Below, piece by piece: positions 53,094-59,913 of a DNA stretch of 64,000 bases. The position numbers and the translations under genes were made by a program. The notes beneath the pieces are model-generated. The model made no database searches and was not told the origin of the DNA. It saw nothing but the letters and a program-made list of their open reading frames with translations. Location: the NCBI GenBank assembly GCA_046565765.1, contig JBKHXX010000094.1:1-64000 (forward strand). Reading direction: 5' to 3'. Positions within the stretch are counted from its first letter, which is position 1, and every line of letters begins with the position of its first letter. The DNA comes from JBFMCT01 sp046565765 (GTDB lineage: Bacteria > Actinomycetota > Acidimicrobiia > Acidimicrobiales > AC-14).

Positions 53094-53710
53094 ACGGGGC
53101 GGCAGGACCGACCGACCACGAGCACCGGGATGTCGCCACCCTGGGCGAGCTCCCGCGCCGCGCTGCCGAGCATGTGCTTCGACAGGCCCGTGCCACGGGC
53201 CCCGACCGCGATCAGCTCGTACTGCCCGGAAGCAGCCAGGGTGCGCAGGGCCGCAGCCGGTCTCCCATGGACGAGCTGGAGGTCGGTGATGACCGTGCCG
53301 GTCACACCTGCCGCAAACTGCTTGAGTCCCGCTGCCGCTTGCCGCTCCGGGTCGACCGGGCCGTCGAACGGCACGACGGTGGCCACCGTGACGCGCCCGA
53401 GCCGCTCTCCCAGCAAGCGGCCGACAGCCTCCACGACGGCGGCGGATTGCGGGGACCCGTCGTAGCCGACCAGGACGTCGACGAGACCGGCAGCCGACGC
53501 CTCGCGCTGGCCTACGGGCCTCGGCAGCAGTACCTCGTCATGACGGCTGGCATCGAGGGCGAGGATCACCGCGAGGGGGCCGAGCAGCGTTCCCAGCACC
53601 AGCCATGCCCCCGCCAGATGGCCGCGGCGCCCCATCACGAGAGAGAGCACCAAGCCGATCGCAACCCAGAGGACCACGATCACCACCAACGACGAAAGGC
53701 TGTCGGTCAT
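53048..53710 (-). CDS. Universal stress protein tethered by an N-terminal membrane hairpin
   Basis: The 220-residue protein has two membrane segments (VVIVVLWVAIGLVLSLVMG; LAGAWLVLGTLLGPLAVILAL) followed by a single UspA domain (DVLVGYDGSPQSAAVVEAV to IPVLVVGRS). The ATP-binding G-2x-G-9x-G motif is GARGTGLSKHMLGSAAR. Membrane-tethered USPs are uncommon. Its 3' end overlaps the convergent regulator by 46 bases, and a DosR-like box lies 51 bp before its start. Confidence 0.87.
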   Translation of the reverse strand: MTDSLSSLVVIVVLWVAIGLVLSLVMGRRGHLAGAWLVLGTLLGPLAVILALDASRHDEVLLPRPVGQREASAAGLVDVLVGYDGSPQSAAVVEAVGRLLGERLGRVTVATVVPFDGPVDPERQAAAGLKQFAAGVTGTVITDLQLVHGRPAAALRTLAASGQYELIAVGARGTGLSKHMLGSAARELAQGGDIPVLVVGRSCRPVQRVSRRRRSAARAA

Positions 53711-53760
53711 CGGACGTCACCTCCTCCGCGATGGTGCGCCGCCGACACGGTGGGCCACCA

Positions 53761-53774
53761 GGGCCAAAGGTCCT
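53761..53774. promoter_or_regulatory. DevR/DosR-like box
   Basis: GGGCCAAAGGTCCT, 51 bp upstream of the membrane-tethered universal stress protein start, in the short gap behind the alcohol dehydrogenase stop. Confidence 0.6.
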
Positions 53775-53799
53775 GACGTCGGCTCAGCGGCAAAGCCGA

Positions 53800-54840
53800 T
53801 CAGCGAGTCAGCAGAACCTTCAGTGCGCCGGTCTCGGGCGCGGCGGCGAAGGTCTCGTAGGCGTCGAGGAACTGATCAAGTGCGAAGCGGTGGGTGACGA
53901 ACCCCCCCGGCCGGAGCTGCCCGGTGCTGATCAGCCGGAGCAGGGTGGGAGTGGAGTAGGTGTCGACCAGGCCCGTTCTGATCGTGACGTCCCTGATCCA
54001 GAGGTCCTCGAGGTGCAACGTCGCCGGGCCGCCGTGGACGCCGGCATTGGCGACACGCCCTCCGGGCCGTACGAGTTGGGTCGCCAGCTCGAAGGTCGCT
54101 GCGATGCCGACTGCCTCGATCGCGACATCGGCTCCCAACCCACTGGAGATCCTCGCGACGACCTCTCGCGGGTCCTGGCGCCCGTTGTTGACGACGACGT
54201 CGGCACCGAGGTGCTTGGCCGCCTCGAGCCGGCTGTCCGCCGTGTCGAAGGCCACGATGTGACTCGGGCTGAAGAGCCTCGCGCCCATGATGGCGGCAAG
54301 CCCGATGGGCCCTGCACCGATGACGGCGACGACGTCCCCTGGCTGGACTTCGCCGTTGAGCACGCCGACCTCGTATCCGGTGGGAAGGACGTCCGAGAGC
54401 ATGAGCAGCTCCTCGTCGGCCACTCCGGCCGGCGCGTGGTACGTCGACGTGTCAGCGAAGGGGACGCGTACGTATTCTGCCTGCGTCCCGTCGATCCGGT
54501 GGCCGAGGATCCACCCGCCACCGCCGAGGCACTGCCCGTAGCGGGCCTCGCGGCAGAAGCGGCACGCTCCACAGGCGGTGATGCACGACACGAGGACACG
54601 GTCGCCGACCTTCACGTTGCTGACGCCGGAGCCGGCCTCGACGACCGTGCCCACCGCCTCGTGCCCGAGGATGCGGCCCTCGGCGACCGCCGGCACGTCA
54701 CCTCGGAGGATGTGGAGGTCGGTTCCGCAGATGGTGACGGCGTCGACGCGGACGATGGCGTCGGTCTCGGTCTGAAGCTCGGGCCGGGGGGTCTCCTCCC
54801 AGCCTTTGGCGCCTGGCCCATGGAACACCAACGCGTGCAT
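53800..54840 (-). CDS. Zinc-dependent alcohol dehydrogenase family protein
   Basis: The 346-residue MDR-family dehydrogenase has the catalytic zinc ligands in ICGTDLHILRG and GHEAVGTV, and the structural zinc lobe with four Cys (CITACGACRFCREARYGQC). The NAD-binding motif is VAVIGAGPIGLAAI followed by the acidic AFDTADSRL, predicting NAD preference. Similar enzymes oxidise short-chain alcohols or threonine. It is 27 bases downstream of a pyridoxamine-oxidase-fold gene on the same strand, so that gene's DosR-like site may drive both. Confidence 0.92.
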   Translation of the reverse strand: MHALVFHGPGAKGWEETPRPELQTETDAIVRVDAVTICGTDLHILRGDVPAVAEGRILGHEAVGTVVEAGSGVSNVKVGDRVLVSCITACGACRFCREARYGQCLGGGGWILGHRIDGTQAEYVRVPFADTSTYHAPAGVADEELLMLSDVLPTGYEVGVLNGEVQPGDVVAVIGAGPIGLAAIMGARLFSPSHIVAFDTADSRLEAAKHLGADVVVNNGRQDPREVVARISSGLGADVAIEAVGIAATFELATQLVRPGGRVANAGVHGGPATLHLEDLWIRDVTIRTGLVDTYSTPTLLRLISTGQLRPGGFVTHRFALDQFLDAYETFAAAPETGALKVLLTR

Positions 54841-54867
54841 TCGGCCTCCCTTTCGGAGATCTGACGT

Positions 54868-55302
54868 TCAGCCGTCCGGGCGACGGGTGATCCGCCGGCC
54901 CGTGATGCTGATGGGAGCGATGACGAGCAGCCGGTCACGCTCGCCCGGCGCCCAGGGGGCGGGGGTCAGGTGCCGCATGGCGGCGTATCCCGGGTCACGT
55001 GCCGTCAGCTCGGTGCCGAACCCCTGCACCAGTACGCTCCACCCGCAACGGCTCTCGTAGTCGATCTCGTCGATCTCGAAAGAGACCCGGTGGTAGAGGG
55101 CACCACGGAGCTTGGCGCCGGCGTGGGTGCGGATGACGACCCGTTCCCCATGGAATCCATAGTTGACGGGGAAGATGAGCGGGTACCCGCCCCTGACGAC
55201 ACCCAGCCGGCCCACGTGGGATCGTCTGAGCAGGGCCCTGCACTCGTCCCCGCTGAGCTCCTCGATGCGGTGGTCGGAGGCGGTGCGCTCCACATCCGCC
55301 AT
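54868..55302 (-). CDS. Pyridoxamine 5'-phosphate oxidase-fold protein (1 of 3)
   Basis: The 144-residue split-barrel protein has the pattern IEELSGDECRALLRRSHVGRLGVV, YPLIFPVNYGFHGERVVIRT and VSFEIDEIDY. A GWSVLVQG strand and C-terminal PISITGRRITRR follow. Such proteins bind FMN or F420; DosR regulons of mycobacteria contain several. ATG 55302 is chosen; GTG 55326 is possible. Two homologues follow within 2.5 kb, giving three paralogues in one block. Confidence 0.88.
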   Translation of the reverse strand: MADVERTASDHRIEELSGDECRALLRRSHVGRLGVVRGGYPLIFPVNYGFHGERVVIRTHAGAKLRGALYHRVSFEIDEIDYESRCGWSVLVQGFGTELTARDPGYAAMRHLTPAPWAPGERDRLLVIAPISITGRRITRRPDG

Positions 55303-55328
55303 CCTCTCCACGTCCGGGCGGAGCACCA

Positions 55329-55342
55329 GTGCCGAAGGTCAC
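55329..55342. promoter_or_regulatory. DevR/DosR-like box (weaker)
   Basis: GTGCCGAAGGTCAC agrees with GGGCCGAAAGTCCC at 11 of 14 positions, 27 bp before the minus-strand pyridoxamine-oxidase-fold gene. Confidence 0.45.
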
Positions 55343-55404
55343 TACTCGACGGACCGGCTCACGGCCGCATGGTGACCCAGGCCGCAGGTCTTGTGTCACC
55401 GGTT

Positions 55405-55418
55405 GGGTCGTTCGGCCC
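55405..55418. promoter_or_regulatory. DevR/DosR-like box
   Basis: GGGTCGTTCGGCCC (reverse complement GGGCCGAACGACCC) lies 60 bp before the flavodoxin-like gene. With the site at 55329 it makes a divergent pair of boxes in a 175-bp gap. Confidence 0.58.
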
Positions 55419-55477
55419 TACCGCGCCTCCCGTCTGCAGGAGAGGGTCGGCAGGTCAGGAGAGGCGAGGAGTGAACG

Positions 55478-56014
55478 ATGAAAGCCGTGGTCTTGTACGA
55501 GTCGATCTACGGGAACACCCGCGCAGTGGCACAGGCGATCGGTGAAGGACTGAGCGGCGCCTACGACGTCGTGGTGCTTGCCGTGGACGATGCGCCGCCC
55601 CTGGGCATGGCCGATCTCGACCTGCTCGTGGTGGGTGGTCCGACCCACGTGCACGGGATGAGCCGGCCGGCCAGCCGCCAGGCTGCGACCGATGCGGCGC
55701 GCAAGCCCGGGAGCGGGCTGGTCCTCGAGGAGGCGGCTGACGGACCAGGGGTCCGGGAATGGCTGGACGCTCTTGGCGCCCTGCCCACGAACACCGCGGC
55801 GTTCGACACACGGATCAAGGCCCCTGCGATGCTCACGGGCCAGGCCTCGCACGGCATCAGCAAGGCGATGCTCCGTCACGGAGCCACGGAGGTCGTCCCG
55901 CCCGAGAGCTTCTTCGTGACGAAAGACAATCGTCTGGTCGACGGCGAGATCGACAGGGCACGGCAGTGGGGAGCACGGGTGGCAGCGTCCGCTCCGGCGA
56001 GCCGCCGGGCATGA
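55478..56014 (+). CDS. Flavodoxin-domain protein
   Basis: The 178-residue protein starts MKAVVLYESIYGNTRAVAQAIGEGL, with the FMN phosphate loop ESIYGNT of flavodoxins. DLDLLVVGGPTHVHGMSRP and a KAMLRHGATEVVPPESFFV segment follow. It is likely a small electron carrier or FMN-binding redox protein. The ATG follows GGAGAGGCGAGGAGTGAACG. Located behind a DosR-like box and upstream of a universal stress protein gene on the same strand. Confidence 0.9.
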   Translation: MKAVVLYESIYGNTRAVAQAIGEGLSGAYDVVVLAVDDAPPLGMADLDLLVVGGPTHVHGMSRPASRQAATDAARKPGSGLVLEEAADGPGVREWLDALGALPTNTAAFDTRIKAPAMLTGQASHGISKAMLRHGATEVVPPESFFVTKDNRLVDGEIDRARQWGARVAASAPASRRA

Positions 56015-56061
56015 CGGATGGCGGCCGGTCTGTCGGCTCGCTCGGCACGTGACACACTTCC

Positions 56062-56499
56062 GTGATGCCTGAGCGACTGGTAGTCGGCGTCGACGGGTCA
56101 GCGGGCGGGGAGCGTGCGCTGCGCTTCGCCGTGGATGAAGCGAGGATCAGGGGGGCTCGGCTCGACGCCGTCCTCGCGTGGGGCTTGCTCGACCAGCTCG
56201 GCGCCCCGGGTGAGGAGTCCTTCGACCCTCACTTCGGCGAAGCCCGGGCTCGGGAGTACCTGGCCGAGGCGGTCCGGCGCGCTGCCGGCGACGGCCCAGA
56301 GATCGAGATCGAGCTGCATGTCGTCTGCGACCTGCCCGCGCGAGCGCTGCTCGAACGGGCCGCCGGAGCCGACCTTTTGATCGTGGGCACCCGGGGGCTC
56401 GGCGGTTTTCGGGGACTGCTGCTCGGTTCTGTGAGCCAGCAGGTCGCACACCACTCCCCCTGCCCCGTGGTGATCGTCCCGCCGGAGGGTTCGCGGTAG
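56062..56499 (+). CDS. Universal stress protein (single domain)
   Basis: The 145-residue UspA-fold protein begins MPERLVVGVDGSAGGERALRFA and carries the ATP-binding motif GTRGLGGFRGLLLGSVSQQV, indicating the nucleotide-binding USP subclass. Start is GTG 56062 or ATG 56065. It lies 47 bases after the flavodoxin-like gene and may share its transcript. A close relative is encoded at 58351-58803 on the other strand. Confidence 0.92.
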   Translation: MMPERLVVGVDGSAGGERALRFAVDEARIRGARLDAVLAWGLLDQLGAPGEESFDPHFGEARAREYLAEAVRRAAGDGPEIEIELHVVCDLPARALLERAAGADLLIVGTRGLGGFRGLLLGSVSQQVAHHSPCPVVIVPPEGSR

Positions 56500-56513
56500 G
56501 CCTCCCCAGCGGT

Positions 56514-56930
56514 TCAGGGCGAGGCGAGGACGACGCGGCGACCGGAGATCAGGTGAAGGGGGATCCGCACGAAGCGGTCGGCCTCGCCGTCGGCCCACCG
56601 CCGCAGCGGGAGGGCGCGCAGCCGGGCCAGCTGTGACGGATCGGTGACCTCCTCGGCCACGCTGGTCACGTGCACACTCCAGCCGCACTGCCCACCTGCG
56701 GCCGGACGATCGACCTCGAAGGCGACCACCGAATCGCGGGCGGCGCCGTAGATGAGCGCCCCTTCGTGGGTTCGAACGACGACGCCGTCGTCGACGATGG
56801 CGTAGGCCACCGGGAGGATGACCGGCAAGGCGCCGGCGTGCAGCCCCAGACGACCGAGGCGCTCGCCCGAGAGGAGGCGCAAGCATTCGTCACGGGACAG
56901 AACCTCGCAGCCGGTGGCATCGACTTCCAT
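56514..56930 (-). CDS. Pyridoxamine 5'-phosphate oxidase-fold protein (2 of 3)
   Basis: The 138-residue protein starts MEVDATGCEVLSRDECLRLL and shows the same split-barrel layout as its paralogues: ERLGRLGLHAGALPVILPVAY, GVVVRTHEGAL, SVVAFEVDRP and GWSVHVTSVAEEV, ending PLHLISGRRVV. The flavin or deazaflavin ligand is not identifiable. Two DosR-like boxes lie between it and the divergent zinc-ribbon gene. Confidence 0.87.
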   Translation of the reverse strand: MEVDATGCEVLSRDECLRLLSGERLGRLGLHAGALPVILPVAYAIVDDGVVVRTHEGALIYGAARDSVVAFEVDRPAAGGQCGWSVHVTSVAEEVTDPSQLARLRALPLRRWADGEADRFVRIPLHLISGRRVVLASP

Positions 56931-56965
56931 TCGCTCATGGTCGCCGTCTCGAGTCGTGGCTGCCA

Positions 56966-56979
56966 GGGGCGAAGGTCCC
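56966..56979. promoter_or_regulatory. DevR/DosR-like box
   Basis: GGGGCGAAGGTCCC, 12 of 14 matches to GGGCCGAAAGTCCC, 36 bp before the minus-strand pyridoxamine-oxidase-fold gene. Confidence 0.6.
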
Positions 56980-56998
56980 GCACATCCCCGTCCAGGTC

Positions 56999-57012
56999 GG
57001 GACTTTCGGCCC
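56999..57012. promoter_or_regulatory. DevR/DosR-like box
   Basis: GGGACTTTCGGCCC is the exact reverse complement of the site at 58919. It lies 36 bp before the zinc-ribbon gene and 33 bp (about three turns) from the box at 56966. Confidence 0.68.
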
Positions 57013-57047
57013 TGGGTGAGGCGGTCGGGTTCCGGGAGGATGCGGGC

Positions 57048-57293
57048 ATGGACGACACCACCACCCGTCTGCTGGCCACCCTCATCGGGCCGTGCCCCGA
57101 GTGCCACAACGGCACGCTCCAAGCCGTCTCGGATGGTGAACTGACGAACTTCCTCTGCACGAAGTGCGGTCGCTGCTGGCACGCGGAGATGACACACGTC
57201 AGCCGAGTCGACCCAGCGACGTGCCGAGGCTGCGCGGAACGGGGGAGATGTCTCGCGTCCCGCCCGCAGCCTCTGAGCGGGGTCGGCTGGTGA
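57048..57293 (+). CDS. Small zinc-ribbon protein
   Basis: The 81-residue protein begins MDDTTTRLLATLIGPCPEC and contains CPEC, then CTKCGRCWH, then CRGCAERGRC. This gives enough cysteines for one zinc ribbon and a second small metal site. The ATG follows GGGAGGATGCGGGC. I do not recognise a named family; small Cys-rich proteins of this type often bind zinc or iron-sulfur clusters. Its promoter region holds two DosR-like boxes. Confidence 0.75.
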   Translation: MDDTTTRLLATLIGPCPECHNGTLQAVSDGELTNFLCTKCGRCWHAEMTHVSRVDPATCRGCAERGRCLASRPQPLSGVGW

Positions 57294-57330
57294 GGTGGCT
57301 GACCAACATCAAGCCGGGAGGCTCGGGGCG

Positions 57331-57786
57331 ATGACGGCCGGTCCGACCGACAGCGACGTCGCCTTCGAAGAGATCCCCCGCGCCGAGTGTGTGGCGTTGC
57401 TGGGGAGCCAGGTGTTGGGCCGGGTCGCGGTCGCCGACTTCAACGCCGCACCGCTGGTGGTCCCCGTGAACTACTCACTCGACGGAGAGTCCGTGGTGTT
57501 CCGCACGGACCATGGCAGCAAGTTCCGGCTGGCGGTTCTACGTGAGACGCCCGTCAGCTTCGAGATCGACGGGGTGGACCCGGGGCGGCGCAGTGGCTGG
57601 AGCGTCCTGCTCCAAGGGCCCGCCACCGAGCTCGGCTCCGAGGAGGTCGAGCGCCTGGGCCTCCAGCCCTGGCCCTGGGCACCCGGCGCAAAACCGCACT
57701 GGGTGCGGATCACGCCCCAGTCGCTGACCGGCCGGCGCATCAGGCTCGCAGAGCCGCGGGGTGCGGACGGTCGGGGTTACCTCTGA
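57331..57786 (+). CDS. Pyridoxamine 5'-phosphate oxidase-fold protein (3 of 3)
   Basis: The 151-residue protein has the pattern FEEIPRAECVALLGSQVLGRVAV, APLVVPVNYSLDGESVVFRT, PVSFEIDGVDPG and GWSVLLQGPATEL. It ends ITPQSLTGRRIRL, close to its two neighbours. ATG 57331 is supported by GGGAGGCTCGGGGCG; GTG 57295 would add 12 residues. It is 37 bases downstream of the zinc-ribbon gene and probably co-transcribed with it and with the following membrane protein. Confidence 0.88.
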   Translation: MTAGPTDSDVAFEEIPRAECVALLGSQVLGRVAVADFNAAPLVVPVNYSLDGESVVFRTDHGSKFRLAVLRETPVSFEIDGVDPGRRSGWSVLLQGPATELGSEEVERLGLQPWPWAPGAKPHWVRITPQSLTGRRIRLAEPRGADGRGYL

Positions 57787-57814
57787 CCGACAGAGGCTGC
57801 GTGAGGAGGCAGTC

Positions 57815-58312
57815 ATGATGCCGATCGTCTGGGCGACCTTGGGCGTTGTCATTCTCGCCGCCGCGATGCGTTGCCACAGGAGTCCGCGGGCCCTCAAGCT
57901 GGGGATGCGTGCGGTGGCGTTGCTCTACATCGGCGCCGGCGCGCTCGTCAACGCCTACTTCCTGGCCCGGGGCGAGGACTACGAGGGTTTTGCCGACGGT
58001 GCGTACATCTCCTTCGTCCGCGAGACGTGGCGCTCGTTGGTCCTCCCGAACCACGAGCTGTTCATCTCGGCGCTCATCGTGTTCGAGCTCGCCGTCGGGC
58101 TCCTGGTCCTGCGCGGAGGCTGGCAGGCCACGCTCGGCCTTGTCGGCGCCATCGGGTTCCATGTCGGGCTGCTCGCCTTCGGCTGGGGCTTCTACCTCTG
58201 GGCCGTTCCCATGCTCGTCGCCTTGGGCCTGCTGCTCCGAGCCCACCGGCAGGTCGCCGCACCGTCGGACGAAGGCCTTCCCTTCCTGACGGCCTCGAGG
58301 AAGGCGGCATGA
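57815..58312 (+). CDS. Small four-span membrane protein (DoxX-like)
   Basis: The 165-residue protein has four predicted membrane segments: PIVWATLGVVILAAAM, AVALLYIGAGALVNAYFL, LFISALIVFELAVGLLVL and LVGAIGFHVGLLAFGWGFYLW. This spacing resembles DoxX/SURF4-like quinol- or thiol-linked membrane proteins, without catalytic motifs I can confirm. ATG 57815 follows GTGAGGAGGC. It ends the plus-strand run that starts at the zinc-ribbon gene. Confidence 0.78.
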   Translation: MMPIVWATLGVVILAAAMRCHRSPRALKLGMRAVALLYIGAGALVNAYFLARGEDYEGFADGAYISFVRETWRSLVLPNHELFISALIVFELAVGLLVLRGGWQATLGLVGAIGFHVGLLAFGWGFYLWAVPMLVALGLLLRAHRQVAAPSDEGLPFLTASRKAA

Positions 58313-58350
58313 CGAAGTCGGGCGAACCTTCGCAGGACCGCCCGGCCTTG

Positions 58351-58803
58351 TTACCGGGCGGTCGGCGGGCGCACGATCACCACCGGGCAGGCGGCGTGGG
58401 ACGCGCACTGGTGAGCGACCGATCCGAGCAGCAGGCCGCGGAAGCCCCCGTGGCCCCGGTGGCCCACGACGAGCATCTCTGCGCCGTGCGAGCGTGAGAC
58501 AAGGCCTTCGACGGCGCCGCCGAGGCCGACGATCCGATCGACGGTGACGTGCGGGAAGTCGCCGGCGAGGACGTCCTCGACCGCATCGTCCAAGACCGCA
58601 CGTGCTTCGGCCTCGAGATCGGCCTGCGCGAACACGGGCGTCGGCGAGACGCCGGGCACGTACGTCAGAGGCGGGTAATGCCACAGATGGATCGCTTCCA
58701 CCCGGCTCCCTCGCCTCTGTGCCTCCTCGACGGCCCACCGCAGGGCGGCTCGAGAGCCGGAGGAGCCGTCGACACCCACAACGATCCGTCCCATCCGGTC
58801 CAT
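58351..58803 (-). CDS. Universal stress protein (single domain)
   Basis: The 150-residue UspA-fold protein has RIVVGVDGSSGSRAALRWA and the ATP-binding motif GHRGHGGFRGLLLGSVAHQC. It is close to the protein at 56062 in the C-terminal third (FRGLLLGSV shared). Transcribed alone on the minus strand, with a DosR-like box 116 bp before its start in the gap it shares with the next membrane protein. Confidence 0.93.
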   Translation of the reverse strand: MDRMGRIVVGVDGSSGSRAALRWAVEEAQRRGSRVEAIHLWHYPPLTYVPGVSPTPVFAQADLEAEARAVLDDAVEDVLAGDFPHVTVDRIVGLGGAVEGLVSRSHGAEMLVVGHRGHGGFRGLLLGSVAHQCASHAACPVVIVRPPTAR

Positions 58804-58918
58804 ACCCTATGTTGACCATCCCTCCAGAGGTGTGGGCCCGCCCGGCAGAGCGGGCAGCCGGCGATCGGTGCCGCCGGTCCCGGGTTCGTCCGGCTGCAAG
58901 AGCCGGTCATCGGGACGA

Positions 58919-58932
58919 GGGCCGAAAGTCCC
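58919..58932. promoter_or_regulatory. DevR/DosR-like box (best match)
   Basis: GGGCCGAAAGTCCC agrees at 12 of 14 positions with the core GGGACTWWAGTCCC of the mycobacterial DosR box. A weaker site GTGCCCCTTGGCCC starts 22 bp further on (58941-58954). The 199-bp gap also holds a GCCCGC/GCGGGC hairpin near 58837. Confidence 0.7.
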
Positions 58933-59002
58933 CCCCGGGAGTGCCCCTTGGCCCTACCCACGAGCACCCCGGCGCCGTTGAATCAGCTCAGGAGGTGAGG
59001 GC

Positions 59003-59881
59003 GTGACCATCATGGACCTTGCTCGGAGGATCGACAGTCCAAGCCCCGTCCGCCTGCACGCGCCATTCGTGCGGCTCAGCGGCTTGGTGGTCGTCCTGCT
59101 GGTGCTCGCGGCGGGAAGCGGGCTTGTGCTGCATCCCTACGCCGGAGAGACGGACTTTGCCCGCAACGGCTACCGAGGTGCCGATCTCGTGTCGCTGACG
59201 GTGGTCCTCCCGCTGCTGGTGTGGGCCACCGTGGCGGCGCGTCGAGGCTCCGGGCGCGGCTTGCTCCTGTGGCTCGGTGCGATCGGCTATGTCGCCTACC
59301 AGTACGGCTACACGTTCGCCTACCGCTGGAACCGTCTCTTCCTGGTCTACCTGGCCCTGCTGGTGCTGTCGGCGTTCAGCTTCGCGGCGGCGCTGATCAG
59401 TCTGAACCCGCGCCCGCTGGCGGGGCGGTTCGATCGGCTCACGCCCACCGGTGTCGTGAGCCGATTCCTGTTGTTCGTCGGCGTCGCGCTCGGCGTCATG
59501 GAGCTGGCCCAGATCGTGCCCACCATCTTCACCGGCGGCACCCCACAGATCGTGACCGACACCGGTCACCCCACGTCACCCGTGTACGTGCTCGACCTGG
59601 GTCTGGTGGTGCCTGCGATGGTGCTCGCCGGCATCTGGCTCCGCCAGCGCCGCCCATGGGGGTTCATAGCCGCGGCCGTCCTGTTGGTGAAGGGTGCGAC
59701 GGTTGGGCTCGGGCTCCTGGCCGGGAACCTCTTCGCCGTCCTGGGCGACGACAAGAACGACGGCCCTCTCGTCGTCCTGTGGGCGGCCATCGCACTCGGG
59801 AGCGCCGCTGTGCTGTGGCTGTTCCTCCGTCATCTCCGAGACGACGTGCCGCCGGCAGTGACCCACTCGGACGTTCCGTAG
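59003..59881 (+). CDS. Polytopic membrane protein of unknown function
   Basis: The 292-residue protein has about eight membrane segments (LSGLVVVLLVLAAGSGLVL, LVSLTVVLPLLVWATVAA, LFLVYLALLVLSAFSFAAAL, VVSRFLLFVGVALGVMELA, VYVLDLGLVVPAMVLAGI, GFIAAAVLLVKGATVGLGLL, LVVLWAAIALGSAAVLWLF). No catalytic motif is evident. GTG 59003 follows CAGGAGGTGAGGGC. It lies 32 bases before the cation ATPase gene, so a role linked to ion or redox homeostasis is possible, but this is context only. Confidence 0.8.
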   Translation: MTIMDLARRIDSPSPVRLHAPFVRLSGLVVVLLVLAAGSGLVLHPYAGETDFARNGYRGADLVSLTVVLPLLVWATVAARRGSGRGLLLWLGAIGYVAYQYGYTFAYRWNRLFLVYLALLVLSAFSFAAALISLNPRPLAGRFDRLTPTGVVSRFLLFVGVALGVMELAQIVPTIFTGGTPQIVTDTGHPTSPVYVLDLGLVVPAMVLAGIWLRQRRPWGFIAAAVLLVKGATVGLGLLAGNLFAVLGDDKNDGPLVVLWAAIALGSAAVLWLFLRHLRDDVPPAVTHSDVP

Positions 59882-59913
59882 TCGAGCTTGATCGGCACCG
59901 TCGCCGCAATCAG

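Noticed and set aside
58837..58856. GCCCGC/GCGGGC hairpin as a terminator
   Set aside because: It lies upstream of both divergent genes, not downstream of any, and has no T-tract; noted only within the intergenic description.
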